From: Rhodococcus sp. KRD197
Lineage (GTDB): Bacteria > Actinomycetota > Actinomycetes > Mycobacteriales > Mycobacteriaceae
Length of the DNA: 64,000 bases
Reading direction: 5' to 3'
Assembly: GCF_017168235.1 (NCBI RefSeq)
Contig: NZ_JABFAO010000011.1
Span: forward strand, 431,513-495,512
Both the position numbers and the translations under genes were made by a program. How positions within the stretch are numbered: the stretch's first letter is position 1; every line of letters starts with the position of its first letter. Of the stretch, positions 7,935 to 16,444 are shown in pieces. The notes below the pieces were generated by a model. The model saw only the letters and a list, made by a program, of their open reading frames with translations, did not search any database and was not told the DNA's origin.

Positions 7935-9158
7935 CTATCGCCAGCCAGGTCCTGAATGCCGACCGGATGCGGCCGGGAAATCGTCGGCCACCATCGCGGC
8001 GAGTTCGACGAACGCCGCCCGCGTCTGCGGCCGGAGAAGTTCGAGATCCACAACGGCGCCCTCCGCCAGATGCTCGTCGAACGGAACAACCAATACCGCT
8101 CTGCAACGTTCGAGAAAGTGCTGAGTCAGCAGATTCATGTCGACCGCCGACGAACCCGGCCGAACCGAACTGATCACAACCACCGTGCGTTCGACGAGGT
8201 GCCCGTAACCGTGCAGCTGCAACCAATCCAAGGTGGCCGCAGCCGAGCGTGCACCGTCGACAGCCGGTGACGACACCAGAACCAGCGCATTCGCGAGTTG
8301 GAGCACTCCGTTCATCGCCGAGTGCATGATGCCGGTGCCGCAGTCGGTGAGTATGAGGTTGTAGTACACCTGCAACATCTCGATGACCGAGCGGTAGTCC
8401 TGTTCACCGAACATCTCGGATGCAGCCGGATCACGCTCTCCGGCAAGCACTTCCAAACGACTCGGAGCCTGCGAAGTATGCACTCGAATGTCGGAGTAGC
8501 GCCGGATGTTCGGCGCATCGGCCAACAGATCACGAACGGTCGACGATGTCTGGCGCGGGACCCGTTCACCGAGAGTGCCGAAATCAGGGTTGGCGTCGAC
8601 AGCGATGACACAGTCCCCGCGCAGCGAAGCGAACGTGGAACCTAGCCCCAGTGTCGTGGTGGTCTTGCCCACACCACCTTTGAGCGACAGAAATGCAATG
8701 CGGTAATCACCGAGTACCGGCTGACGGATGCGTTCGACCTGATTGCGGTAGCGCTCCTCGGCCGTGGACTCGCCGGGATTGATCACGCCGCCGGTGAGTC
8801 GGTGCACGCCGCGTCGCCACCCCGACGTAGAGGCACGTTTGGGTCGACGCAACAGACTGTCCGAAGCCAGGTCGGAACTGGTGGGCTGATAACGCGGGTT
8901 GTGTATCGGGTCCAGAAACGCAGGCTCGGGCGCGAACTGTCCGTGCCCCGATAGGTTGACCGCCTCGGGGCCCCGACGATTCGACGGAGCCTGCTGCCCG
9001 TCCGATTGTTGCCGCTCCGGCACAGAGGCCCAGGGCGGCGTCCATTCCTCGGCGCGCGCGGACGCAGTCGACTCGGCGGGAGCGGAGTATCGCGGCGGTG
9101 GCTGCCGGTCCGCTGGACGAGGCGACTGCCACGGCGGTGACTGCCTATCACCGTTCAT
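7935..9158 (-). CDS. MinD/ParA-like ATPase of the ESX-associated (EspI-like) type
   Basis: This is a 407-residue protein in two parts. Residues 1-105 are disordered and rich in Pro, Gln and Ser. A linker carrying GWRRGVHRLTGGVINPGES leads into a MinD/ParA ATPase whose deviant Walker A is FLSLKGGVGKTTTT (about 156-169). Later motifs are AVDANPDFGTLGERV and LTDCGTG. Both the linker and the ATPase resemble ATPases found at type VII (ESX) secretion loci and as stand-alone copies in Rhodococcus and Nocardia. No other ESX component is in the window. The start ATG has GGGAGGAGGG just upstream; an extension of 70 residues beyond it is not supported. It may act in polar positioning or secretion, but this is inferred from family only. 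Confidence 0.75.
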   Translation of the reverse strand: MNGDRQSPPWQSPRPADRQPPPRYSAPAESTASARAEEWTPPWASVPERQQSDGQQAPSNRRGPEAVNLSGHGQFAPEPAFLDPIHNPRYQPTSSDLASDSLLRRPKRASTSGWRRGVHRLTGGVINPGESTAEERYRNQVERIRQPVLGDYRIAFLSLKGGVGKTTTTLGLGSTFASLRGDCVIAVDANPDFGTLGERVPRQTSSTVRDLLADAPNIRRYSDIRVHTSQAPSRLEVLAGERDPAASEMFGEQDYRSVIEMLQVYYNLILTDCGTGIMHSAMNGVLQLANALVLVSSPAVDGARSAAATLDWLQLHGYGHLVERTVVVISSVRPGSSAVDMNLLTQHFLERCRAVLVVPFDEHLAEGAVVDLELLRPQTRAAFVELAAMVADDFPAASGRHSGPGWR

Positions 9159-9424
9159 GGACCCTCCTCCCGGGCGAAGCGGCTCGACACGTACTGGCTC
9201 GATTGGTGCCGAGCCGGGCTGCGAGGCCCGGCTCGAACTCTGTTGTGCACGGATCGACCACGCAGCGGCTGAGCCTCGTGGCTGGTCGCGGTCCACGGTC
9301 CCCCCGTATCCGGATTCTGGCGTTGATTCTCGGGCTTCGACTTTCTCCGGACCGACAATACTTCGCATGCGGTTTGTTTCGCCACGACGCTACCAAACGA
9401 TGGTCTGCTCGGATGTGTCATCGC

Positions 9425-10351
9425 TCACGCTCGGGGATGTGCGCGGTCGTGGACTGCACGCAGCCGGTCCACTGACACGTGGGTGTAGATCTGCGTCGTT
9501 GCGAGCGATGAATGACCCAATAGCTCCTGCACAACGCGAAGATCGGCGCCACCTTCGAGCAAGTGGGTCGCGGCGGAATGCCGCAGTCCGTGCGGGCCCA
9601 TGTCCGGAGCACCGGGTACAGCGGCGAGCGCATCGTGCACGGCGGTCCGGGCTTGTCGCGGGTCGATCCGCCCACCCCGCCGGCCCAGCAGGAGCGCAGG
9701 GCCCGATCGATCGGTCGCCAGTTCCGGACGGCCGTGTGCAATCCATGCGTTCAGGGCCGAGACGGCCGGACCCCCGAACGGGGTCGATCGTTCCTTGTCG
9801 CCTTTGCCCGTGACGCGCAGAACCCGACGATCTCGATCGACATCGTCGAGGTCCAGGCCGCACAACTCGCCCACTCGGATCCCGGTTGCGTAAAGCAGTT
9901 CGACGATCAACCGATCACGCAGCGCTATCGGCTCGAGTTCCCTTGCACCTACTTCAGCCCAAGTCAGAGCTTCCGCAGCCTGATCTTGCTTGAGCACAGA
10001 CGGTAGCGACCGCCGCGCGGAGGGCCCCACCAGACGCAGCGCCGGATCTCGCTCGACTCGGCCGGTCCGGGTGAGCCAGGCGGTGAACGCTCGCGCCGAC
10101 GACGTTCGACGCGCCATCGACGTCCGTGCCGAACCATCCCGCGCCTGCTGCGCCAGCCACGAGCGGAGTATCCGAAGGTCGAGCGCGTCGAGAGAGTCTG
10201 CCTCGGTGGCTCCGACGTAGTGCACGAGCAACGACTCGGCGTCCTTGACGTATGCGCGGACCGTGTTGACCGAACGCGACCGGCCGAGCGTGACGTACTC
10301 CGAGTACTCCTCGAGATGCACCGTCAGCGTGGGTGGCAGCGTATCGGTCAC
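9425..10351 (-). CDS. xerC: tyrosine recombinase XerC
   Basis: XerC, with XerD, resolves chromosome dimers at dif near division. The 308-residue protein has an N-terminal SAM-like core-binding domain (about 1-100) and a catalytic domain with the complete tyrosine-recombinase set: R159 (TGIRVGEL), K183 (GKGDKER), H254 and R257 (HGLRH), H280 (LGHSS) and nucleophile Y289 (TQIYTH). The GTG start at 10351 is chosen because the conserved N-terminal helix ([23 protein letters not shown]) follows at once. The next gene downstream is the MinD-like ATPase after 266 bp. Upstream, 85 bp away on the same strand, is the siderophore-interacting protein. Confidence 0.95.
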   Translation of the reverse strand: MTDTLPPTLTVHLEEYSEYVTLGRSRSVNTVRAYVKDAESLLVHYVGATEADSLDALDLRILRSWLAQQARDGSARTSMARRTSSARAFTAWLTRTGRVERDPALRLVGPSARRSLPSVLKQDQAAEALTWAEVGARELEPIALRDRLIVELLYATGIRVGELCGLDLDDVDRDRRVLRVTGKGDKERSTPFGGPAVSALNAWIAHGRPELATDRSGPALLLGRRGGRIDPRQARTAVHDALAAVPGAPDMGPHGLRHSAATHLLEGGADLRVVQELLGHSSLATTQIYTHVSVDRLRAVHDRAHPRA

Positions 10352-10436
10352 GGATGTCAGCCTTGCCTGCCATGGCGTCCCGAGCAACCGGGCGCGCCGA
10401 CACGGAACGGGTCCGCTGCCGACGCGGGCGGCTTGC

Positions 10437-11219
10437 TCACGCTTGGACGCTTTCCTCGGCCTGGGCGAGCTCTCGCTTCCATACCCGGAAGCCCTCCTCT
10501 GTCCGCCCTCTGCGCCAGTAACCGGAAATCGATGCCCACTCGGCACCGATGCCGCGCTCCTTGCGGATGTAGCGCCGAAGATTGTGCATCACCGCTTGGG
10601 CTTCGCCGTGGATGAAGACCTGTGCCTGGCCGGGCAACCACTCTGTGGCTCTGACGGCCTCGATCAGCGGGGCATTGTCGCCCGCCCTGTCGTCGCCGAC
10701 CTCGTTCGACCCCGCACCGCGGTGGACCCATGTGACATCCACCAGGGCGAGAGTCTCCATGTAGATCTCGTCCTTGCGGTCGGCGACCTCGACGAAGACC
10801 TTGGCGATGGCGTCCTCGGGGAGCGCTTCGACGGCTGCACTGATCGCCGGAATGGCCGATTCGTCGCCGGCGAAGAGGTGCCAGTCGGCGTCCGATCGGG
10901 GCGAATACGCCCCGTTCGGGCCGTAGAAGTCAATTCTGTCTCCGGTCACCGCGTTCGCTGCCCACGGTCCGGCGATGCCTTCGTCACCGTGCACCACGAA
11001 ATCGATCGCGATCTCGCGGGCGTCCGGATCCACCGACCTGACGGTGTAAGTTCGCACAACTTCCTCGCCCTCCGACCCGAAGATCAGCTTCACGTAGGAA
11101 TCTGTGAAGTTCGCCGGTTCGAAATTTTCGAATCCGGGATCGCCGAGGTACACCCGCTGCATGTGCGGTGTCAGAGCCTCGGTGCGTAGAACCGTCAGCG
11201 TCGTTCTGCGTCGTGCCAC
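10437..11219 (-). CDS. siderophore-interacting FAD-dependent reductase (ViuB family)
   Basis: SIP proteins release iron from ferric siderophores by flavin-dependent reduction in the cytoplasm. The 260-residue product shows the FAD-binding motif RTYTVR (residues 56-61), the isoalloxazine loop [11 protein letters not shown] (about 78-88), and the C-terminal SIP domain with [22 protein letters not shown] and [13 protein letters not shown]. The start is taken as the GTG at 11219, preceded by GGAAGG with a 9-base gap. A longer open frame upstream runs through dprA and is unsupported. About 55 bp upstream is an inverted repeat that could be an operator. The same place in M. tuberculosis holds viuB (Rv2895c, from memory). 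Confidence 0.88.
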   Translation of the reverse strand: MARRRTTLTVLRTEALTPHMQRVYLGDPGFENFEPANFTDSYVKLIFGSEGEEVVRTYTVRSVDPDAREIAIDFVVHGDEGIAGPWAANAVTGDRIDFYGPNGAYSPRSDADWHLFAGDESAIPAISAAVEALPEDAIAKVFVEVADRKDEIYMETLALVDVTWVHRGAGSNEVGDDRAGDNAPLIEAVRATEWLPGQAQVFIHGEAQAVMHNLRRYIRKERGIGAEWASISGYWRRGRTEEGFRVWKRELAQAEESVQA

Positions 11220-11273
11220 GTCGGTCAGCCTTCCCAAGCTGTCGGAGCTGTCTTGATCGCTCAGCGAATAAGT

Positions 11274-11291
11274 GTTACCTAACCAGGTTAC
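11274..11291. promoter_or_regulatory. candidate operator upstream of the siderophore-interacting protein gene
   Basis: An 18-bp imperfect palindrome reads GTTACCT-AACC-AGGTTAC on the plus strand (one mismatched pair). It lies 55-72 bp before the SIP start. On the minus strand it includes TTAGGT, half of the iron-box consensus recognised by IdeR/DtxR, but the second half-site is poor. It may be a degenerate iron box or the operator of another repressor. Confidence 0.35.
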
Positions 11292-11344
11292 CGCCAAGGG
11301 TTGTTCTGCAGTTCGTTCCGCCTGTGTGCAGTTGGCGCCCATGT

Positions 11345-12472
11345 TCATGCCCGGGCCACTCGATACCATCCTGTCTCGTCGCTCGCGACGAATCCTTCGA
11401 GCTCGAGCAGTGGCAGCACAGAGCGGACCTTCTCCACCGGTATCGCTGCCTGCTCGGACAATTCCCGGGGAGAGCGTGTACCCGAAGCTGGAAGTGCCTC
11501 GTAGACGAGCAGCGCATTCTCCGACAGTGCATCGATATCGCGGAACATCGACGGCCGCCCTTCGCCGACGGCGCCCACCGGGCCTGCCTCGGCGACCACA
11601 TCGTGAGCGTCGGCGACCAGACGAGCCTCCCCCTCGCGAATCATGCGGTGGCACCCCTTGGACGAGGCCGACGTGACGGGGCCGGGAACGGCGAGCACCG
11701 GTCGACCGAGTTTGTGTGCCCACGCAGCAGTGTTTCGCGCACCACTTCGCCACCCCGCCTCCACCACCACCACTGCGGAACCGAAGGCAGCAACTACTCG
11801 GTTGCGCGCGAGAAAGCGATGCTTTGCGGGCGGCGTTCCTGGGGCGTACTCGCTCACGACAGCACCACTGCCGGCGATCCGCTGCAGTAGCCGCGCGTGT
11901 CCCGACGGGTATGCCCGATCGACTCCGCAGGCCAACACCGCCATCGTGCGGGCACCGACGCCGAGTGCTGCACGATGTGCCGCTGCGTCTATCCCGAATG
12001 CTGCACCCGATATCACCGTCCACCCGTCGATGGCCAGGTCGCCGGCGATCTCCGCGGTCACGTGTTCGCCGTAGGCGCTCGCCGCGCGAGTTCCGACGAT
12101 GGCGACTGCCCGTTCCAGCAACTCCGTAAGCGGTGTACCGCCGAGAACCCATAATGCCAACGGTGCGCACTGGTCCGCCCCGTCCGACATACCTGCACCG
12201 TCGAACGAAAGAAGTTGCCACACAGGCCATTCCTCGTCATCGGGAGTGACGAGACGCCCACCGAGTGAGGCGATCACTTCGAGATCCGCCGCGGCCGTGT
12301 CGATATGCGAGCGCACGAGCAGTCTGTCACCGAGCTCACCACCGGCCACGGCTGCGCACGTTTCCTCCGGCCCAGCCTTCTCCGCATAGTCCGCCAACGC
12401 GCGGTGGGGTCCCTGCGCAACGCGAGAGAGATATGCCCATGCCAGCCGCCGAGGATCTTCTGCGCTACTCAC
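11345..12472 (-). CDS. dprA: DNA-processing protein DprA (Smf)
   Basis: DprA binds incoming single-stranded DNA and loads RecA during transformation. The 375-residue protein has a helical N-terminal region, the Rossmann-like DprA domain (AIVGTRAASAYGEHVTAEIA, VISGAAFGIDAAAHRAAL, MAVLACGVDRAYPSGH, then FLARNRVVAAF with the ssDNA-binding Arg), and a C-terminal winged-helix-like part. The GTG start overlaps the comM stop in a GTGA, so translation is probably coupled. Few mycolic actinobacteria are known to be naturally competent, so its role here may be general ssDNA handling. Confidence 0.93.
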   Translation of the reverse strand: MSSAEDPRRLAWAYLSRVAQGPHRALADYAEKAGPEETCAAVAGGELGDRLLVRSHIDTAAADLEVIASLGGRLVTPDDEEWPVWQLLSFDGAGMSDGADQCAPLALWVLGGTPLTELLERAVAIVGTRAASAYGEHVTAEIAGDLAIDGWTVISGAAFGIDAAAHRAALGVGARTMAVLACGVDRAYPSGHARLLQRIAGSGAVVSEYAPGTPPAKHRFLARNRVVAAFGSAVVVVEAGWRSGARNTAAWAHKLGRPVLAVPGPVTSASSKGCHRMIREGEARLVADAHDVVAEAGPVGAVGEGRPSMFRDIDALSENALLVYEALPASGTRSPRELSEQAAIPVEKVRSVLPLLELEGFVASDETGWYRVARA

Positions 12473-13977
12473 ATCGTCCCCTTGTCGCGAAAGTCCAGCG
12501 CGGCTCCGACCTCGTCGAGCCCGGGTACCACGCCCCCGGCCAGGTCGGCCAGGGTCCAGGAAACGCGCAGCGCTCTGTCTGCGCCGCGCGCGGTGATCGC
12601 ACCGTTGCGGAGCGCGCGCTCGAGAGGACGTAGTGCTGCACTCGAGAGTCGAAACGTCTGGCGCAACGCCGGTCCTGGAACTTCGGCATTGGTCCGCCAC
12701 CCGTATTCCCGCCAGCGTTCGGCTGCGGCGTCACGGGCACCGGTGACTCGTGCCCGCACGCGTTCGGTGGTCTCGCCGACCTCGTCCGTCAGGGCGCCGG
12801 TGGCGGGCGGCGGCATCGCGATCCGCAGATCCACTCGATCGAGCAACGGACCGGACAACCGGCCCAGGTACTTGCGGCGAACAGTTGGGGCACATACACA
12901 ATCGACATTTCGGGCCGGTGCGCACGGGCAAGGGTTGGCGGCCAGGATCAGCTGGAATCGTGCCGGGTAGCGGGCCACACCGTCTCGACGCGCTATTCGG
13001 ATCTCTCCGTCCTCGAGCGGGGTTCGCAACGCCTCCAGCACCTTCTGGCTCATTTCCGCGCATTCGTCCAGGAACAACACACCGCGGTGTGCCCGACTCA
13101 CCGCCCCCGGCTTCGCCATTCCCGTACCACCGCCGACCATCGCGCTGACCGTGGTGGAATGATGCGGGGCAATGAACGGCGGCGACGAGATCAGCGGACG
13201 ATCACCGGTCAACGTACCGGCGACGGAGTGAATTGCCGTCACTTCCAACGACTCTTCCTCAGTCAACGGCGGCAGAATTCCGGGAAGTCGCTGCGCCAAC
13301 ATCGTTTTGCCGATTCCCGGTGGCCCAGTCAGCATGACGTGATGCGCACCCGCCGCGGCAACCTCGAGCGCCCAGCGCGCCTCGGATTGCCCCACCACAT
13401 CACGCATGTCCGGGTACGACTCGTCCTGTTGCCTTGTCGCCGGGAGCGGATGACTCAGCAGCACTTCCCCCTGTAGCCAGGCCACGACCTCCTTCAGCGA
13501 AGTCGCACCCAATACCTCGACGCCTTCCACCAGACCGGCCTCGGCCAGGCCCGTCATCGGAACCACCACCGAAGTCCATCCCGCGCGTTTGCCTGCCAGA
13601 ACCGCAGGCAGCACGCCGCGCACGCCGCGGATGCGACCGTCGAGCGCCAGTTCACCCAGAAAGAGCGTCTTCTCCAGCGACCTGCGTGGAATCTGCTTGT
13701 CTGCGTCCAGCACCGACAACGCGAGGGCCAGATCGTAGACCGAGCCGACTTTCGGCAGTGTTGCCGGTGACAGCGCAAGAATCACCCTCGAATCCGGCCA
13801 TCGCCGGCCCGAGTTCGTCACCGCCGCCTTCACGCGATCACGAGACTCGTGCAATGCGGTATCCGGCAAGCCCACCAGATGCACGCCGGGCAGTCCGCGG
13901 CCGATATCGGCCTCTATCTCGACCACTTGGCCGTCGACCCCGCTGACAGCGACGGAGAACGCACGCCCCAGTGCCAT
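12469..13977 (-). CDS. comM: ComM/YifB AAA+ protein (Mg-chelatase-like)
   Basis: ComM is a hexameric AAA+ helicase that aids branch migration during homologous uptake of DNA. The 502-residue protein has an N-terminal Lon-protease-like (ChlI) domain (VSGVDGQVVEIEADIGRGLPG), then the AAA+ core with Walker A GPPGIGKTM and Walker B VLFLDECAEM. Next comes the cysteine-bearing NPCPCAPARNVDCVC segment with its arginine-rich continuation, and the C-terminal Mg-chelatase domain. The ATG shares one base with the yraN stop (TGATG), and the stop overlaps dprA by 4 bp, making yraN-comM-dprA a tightly coupled operon. Confidence 0.95.
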   Translation of the reverse strand: MALGRAFSVAVSGVDGQVVEIEADIGRGLPGVHLVGLPDTALHESRDRVKAAVTNSGRRWPDSRVILALSPATLPKVGSVYDLALALSVLDADKQIPRRSLEKTLFLGELALDGRIRGVRGVLPAVLAGKRAGWTSVVVPMTGLAEAGLVEGVEVLGATSLKEVVAWLQGEVLLSHPLPATRQQDESYPDMRDVVGQSEARWALEVAAAGAHHVMLTGPPGIGKTMLAQRLPGILPPLTEEESLEVTAIHSVAGTLTGDRPLISSPPFIAPHHSTTVSAMVGGGTGMAKPGAVSRAHRGVLFLDECAEMSQKVLEALRTPLEDGEIRIARRDGVARYPARFQLILAANPCPCAPARNVDCVCAPTVRRKYLGRLSGPLLDRVDLRIAMPPPATGALTDEVGETTERVRARVTGARDAAAERWREYGWRTNAEVPGPALRQTFRLSSAALRPLERALRNGAITARGADRALRVSWTLADLAGGVVPGLDEVGAALDFRDKGTM

Positions 13978-14330
13978 CAGAAGACCCCGCGCAGGTGCGA
14001 GACCACCGGATCACCGTCACGCGTCATCAGGATTGCGACCACGTCGAACCTCAGCTGGACCCACGGGCTACCTCGTTCGTCGAGCCATGCCAGCGCCAAA
14101 CGCCGGATCCTCAACTGCTTGGCGTAGGTCACCGATTCGGCGGGAGTCCCGTACCCGATGCCCGACCGGGTCTTCACCTCGACGAAAACCATGACATCTC
14201 CGTCGCGGGCGACGATATCGAGCTCCCCGTATCTGCAGCGCCAATTACGGTCGATGATTTCCATACCGCCGTCGACCAGATGCAGCGCGGCCAAAGCTTC
14301 CCCGCGCGCCCCCAACTTCGAATTCGACAC
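13977..14330 (-). CDS. UPF0102 (YraN) endonuclease-fold protein
   Basis: This 117-residue protein matches the UPF0102/YraN family, which has a restriction-endonuclease-like fold. Its motif series is GARGEALAALHLVDGG, NWRCRYGELDIVARD and VFVEVKTRSG. The Asp of GELD with the Glu and Lys of EVK form a PD-(D/E)XK-type site. The biochemical role is not settled; its constant linkage to comM and dprA suggests DNA processing. It starts with GTG and is probably the first gene of the operon, following a 297-bp gap from lsr2 that contains the lsr2 terminator. Confidence 0.85.
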   Translation of the reverse strand: MSNSKLGARGEALAALHLVDGGMEIIDRNWRCRYGELDIVARDGDVMVFVEVKTRSGIGYGTPAESVTYAKQLRIRRLALAWLDERGSPWVQLRFDVVAILMTRDGDPVVSHLRGVF

Positions 14331-14546
14331 CGTCTCCCCCTGTGGTCATCGGATCGCCGATTGGCCAACCGATGTCCCGACGATGCCGCAGGACGTCATT
14401 GCACCCGTCGCAAAATCCAGGTCGCAGATCGCCCTGTGGACAAACGCGCTCCCTGTGGATAACCCGACCGCCGCACCACCCCGACGACGCGCCATGTCGG
14501 TGCCACCTGCTAGTGCCGGACCGTCTTTCGGGCGCATCCGCGCAAC

Positions 14547-14584
14547 GAAATATGCCCCCGCCGAATCCGGCAGGGGCATATTTC
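14547..14584 (-). terminator. hairpin terminator after lsr2
   Basis: A 17-bp inverted repeat (14547-14563 against 14568-14584, one G-U-compatible mismatch) with a 4-base loop, 44 bp past the lsr2 stop. The stem's foot is A/T-rich on both sides, so the minus-strand transcript ends the stem in UUUC. This gives it better intrinsic-terminator character than most hairpins in this window. Confidence 0.8.
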
Positions 14585-14627
14585 GATGGAACGAACCAAA
14601 CGGCTCCGCGTCAGTGTGCGGTCCGCC

Positions 14628-14966
14628 TCAGTGCGCAGCGTCGTACGCGGATTGCACGTCCTGGCTGATCCGTCCGCGCGCACTGACCTCGTAACCGTTC
14701 TCACGAGCCCACGTGCGAATATCCTGCAGATCGGTCTTTCCGCGTGACGATCCGGCCGGGCTCTTGCGTGCACGACGCCCCGACACCTTTTCGGCATGCT
14801 CGATCCAGAAAGCCAGTTGCTCGTGCAATTCGTTTGCGTGCTTCAGATTCAGATCGATGCGGTACTGGTTTCCATCGATAGCGAATTCGATGGTTTCTCC
14901 CTGGCCCTCTTTGATGACGGAACCATCCACATCATCGATCATTTGGACGAGAGTCTTACGCGCCAT
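14628..14966 (-). CDS. lsr2: nucleoid-associated xenogeneic silencer Lsr2
   Basis: Lsr2 is the actinobacterial H-NS analogue: it oligomerises and silences AT-rich, often horizontally acquired DNA. At 112 residues it is the normal size. The N-terminal dimerisation domain contains RKTLVQMIDDVDG and TIEFAIDGNQYRIDL. A basic linker (GRRARKSPAG) follows. The C-terminal DNA-binding domain carries the AT-hook-like R97-G98-R99 that inserts into the minor groove, in IRTWARENGYEVSARGR. ATG with AGAGG upstream. It is monocistronic, between an AT-rich upstream region and a strong terminator. Confidence 0.97.
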   Translation of the reverse strand: MARKTLVQMIDDVDGSVIKEGQGETIEFAIDGNQYRIDLNLKHANELHEQLAFWIEHAEKVSGRRARKSPAGSSRGKTDLQDIRTWARENGYEVSARGRISQDVQSAYDAAH

Positions 14967-15162
14967 GGCCGAACCTCTAACGGTGAAGGGATAAACTTAT
15001 CGAGACTTTTGTACCACCCCGGGACCGTCGACTACAAAGAATCAACGGAATACACAGCTTTGTTTCAGGAATTCAGACAAATTGTTTGCACACCGAACAG
15101 CGGAACTGAAACCGTAATGCGTTGCAGCACAGACAACCTGAACCGCAATTGCCGCTCGCGAG
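14967..15162. promoter_or_regulatory. AT-rich promoter region of lsr2
   Basis: These 196 bp are visibly richer in A and T than the rest of the window. They include GATAAACTTATC, a perfect 12-bp palindrome at 14990-15001, just 24 bp before the start codon. On the minus strand TTGTAG and TACAAA, 18 bases apart, could be -35 and -10 boxes. Lsr2 prefers AT-rich DNA and represses its own promoter in related bacteria, so autoregulation here is plausible but inferred. Confidence 0.4.
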
Positions 15163-15321
15163 TCAAGAACGAAGAATCTGCCACACCACCTGGCCGAGGA
15201 CCAGGCATATCGCAGCGGCACCGATCAGCTGCGCACATATGACCAGGGTGGTTCGCGAACGCCGGCGACCGAGCAGATAGACCGCACCTGCAATCAGCAT
15301 CAGCCATACGAGGATCGACAC
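15163..15321 (-). CDS. small membrane protein, 52 residues
   Basis: This short frame begins GTG (15321), nine bases after the DUF2469 stop, and ends TGA at 15163. The product has two predicted membrane helices, SILVWLMLIAGAVYLLG and TLVICAQLIGAAAICLVLG, separated by a very basic turn (RRRSR), and ends VVWQILRS. The positive-inside pattern points to a hairpin with the loop in the cytoplasm. I recognise no family. The hydrophobic layout, the position in an operon and the third-base G/C bias argue that it is real, but the ribosome site is weak (GCAGG). Confidence 0.5.
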   Translation of the reverse strand: MSILVWLMLIAGAVYLLGRRRSRTTLVICAQLIGAAAICLVLGQVVWQILRS

Positions 15322-15330
15322 CGGCCTGCG

Positions 15331-15636
15331 CTACTCGGGCAGTCGAAGGTCGGGCTTGTCCAGTTCTTCGATGTTGACATCCTTGAACGTGATCACGCGT
15401 ACGTGTTTCACAAAACGGGCCGGACGGTACATATCCCACACCCACGAGTCGGACATACGCAGCTCGAAGTAGATTTCGCCGTCCGCATTGTGCGGAATGA
15501 GTTCGACAGAGTTCGCGAGATAGAACCGCCGTTCGGTCTCCACGACGTAGTTGAACTGACCGACGATGTCCCGGTACTCCCGGTACAGCGAGAGTTCCAT
15601 CTCGGTTTCGTACTTTTCGAGATCCTCGGCACTCAT
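15331..15636 (-). CDS. DUF2469 family protein
   Basis: This 101-residue acidic protein (SAEDLEKYETEMELSLYREYRD, then FNYVVETERRFYLAN and DSWVWDMYRPARFV) matches the actinobacteria-specific DUF2469 family (Rv2901c in M. tuberculosis, from memory). The function is unknown. The family almost always sits beside rnhB and lepB, as here, 40 bp after rnhB. The Arg/Trp-rich core could bind nucleic acid, but that is only an impression. ATG start. Confidence 0.88.
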   Translation of the reverse strand: MSAEDLEKYETEMELSLYREYRDIVGQFNYVVETERRFYLANSVELIPHNADGEIYFELRMSDSWVWDMYRPARFVKHVRVITFKDVNIEELDKPDLRLPE

Positions 15637-15676
15637 CGGTTTTTTCTCATCCTCCGGTTGCTGTTACGAACCGCAA

Positions 15677-16423
15677 TCATCGCGCACTCCGATCGTCGCA
15701 GTCCATTCGGCCCAGCATCGAGACCACCGCATCGGCCTCGCCCGATGCTGCCGCCGAGACATTCGCGTACGACATTCGATGCTCGGAACACGGACCCAGC
15801 CGCAACATCGCCTCGGCATGAGCTCGCGTGCTGTAGCCCTTGTGCACCGCGAAACCATAGCCGGGTATCCGCGCGTCCATCTCCACCATCACTCGGTCCC
15901 TGGACACTTTCGCAAGCACGCTTGCCGCGGCGATGCACGCCGCTGTTGCGTCGCCGCCGATCACGGGCAAAGACGGGGCAGGCAGACCGGGTACCCGAAA
16001 TCCGTCTGTCAGCACATAGCCGGGCATCGCGCCCAGGCCCGCTACCGCGCGCCGCATTCCCTCGATATTCGCCACGTGCACACCGATGCGATCGATCTCC
16101 TCGGCCTCGATGAACACCACGCTCCAGGCGAGCGCAAGCTTCTGGATCTTCGGGAAGAGTTCTTCTCGACGCTTGTGCGTCAGCTTCTTGGAATCGTCGA
16201 GTTCCGCCAACGACGCGTACGGCTTGGGACCGAGAATGCACGCCGCGACGGTGAGCGGTCCGGCGCATGCACCCCGGCCGGCCTCGTCCACGCCTGCTAC
16301 CGGTCCGAGCCCATTGCGATCGAGCGCGGACTCCATGGTCCGCAGGCCCCCGGATCTGCGGATGATCGGACGTGGCGGCCACGGCGGGCGTTGGCGAGAG
16401 CGGCTCGTTCTGGTGTCAGCCAT
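15677..16423 (-). CDS. rnhB: ribonuclease HII
   Basis: RNase HII cuts RNA in RNA-DNA hybrids and removes single ribonucleotides from DNA. The 248-residue product has the DEAGRG active-site motif ([13 protein letters not shown]), LDDSKKL, the third acidic residue in [11 protein letters not shown], and [23 protein letters not shown] with the fourth carboxylate. The N terminus [15 protein letters not shown] aligns with mycobacterial homologues, which supports the upstream ATG at 16423 over an internal Met. It lies 21 bp after lepB on the same strand. Confidence 0.95.
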   Translation of the reverse strand: MADTRTSRSRQRPPWPPRPIIRRSGGLRTMESALDRNGLGPVAGVDEAGRGACAGPLTVAACILGPKPYASLAELDDSKKLTHKRREELFPKIQKLALAWSVVFIEAEEIDRIGVHVANIEGMRRAVAGLGAMPGYVLTDGFRVPGLPAPSLPVIGGDATAACIAAASVLAKVSRDRVMVEMDARIPGYGFAVHKGYSTRAHAEAMLRLGPCSEHRMSYANVSAAASGEADAVVSMLGRMDCDDRSAR

Positions 16424-16444
16424 CGAAACTTCGGCCTTCGGTCC

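Noticed and set aside
11271..11291. Calling the SIP upstream repeat a confirmed iron box
   Set aside because: Only one half matches the IdeR consensus, so it is listed as a low-confidence operator candidate.
12473..12700. N-terminal extension of DprA into comM
   Set aside because: It is antisense-like low-complexity Arg-rich sequence in another frame of comM. The GTG at 12472 gives the normal DprA length.
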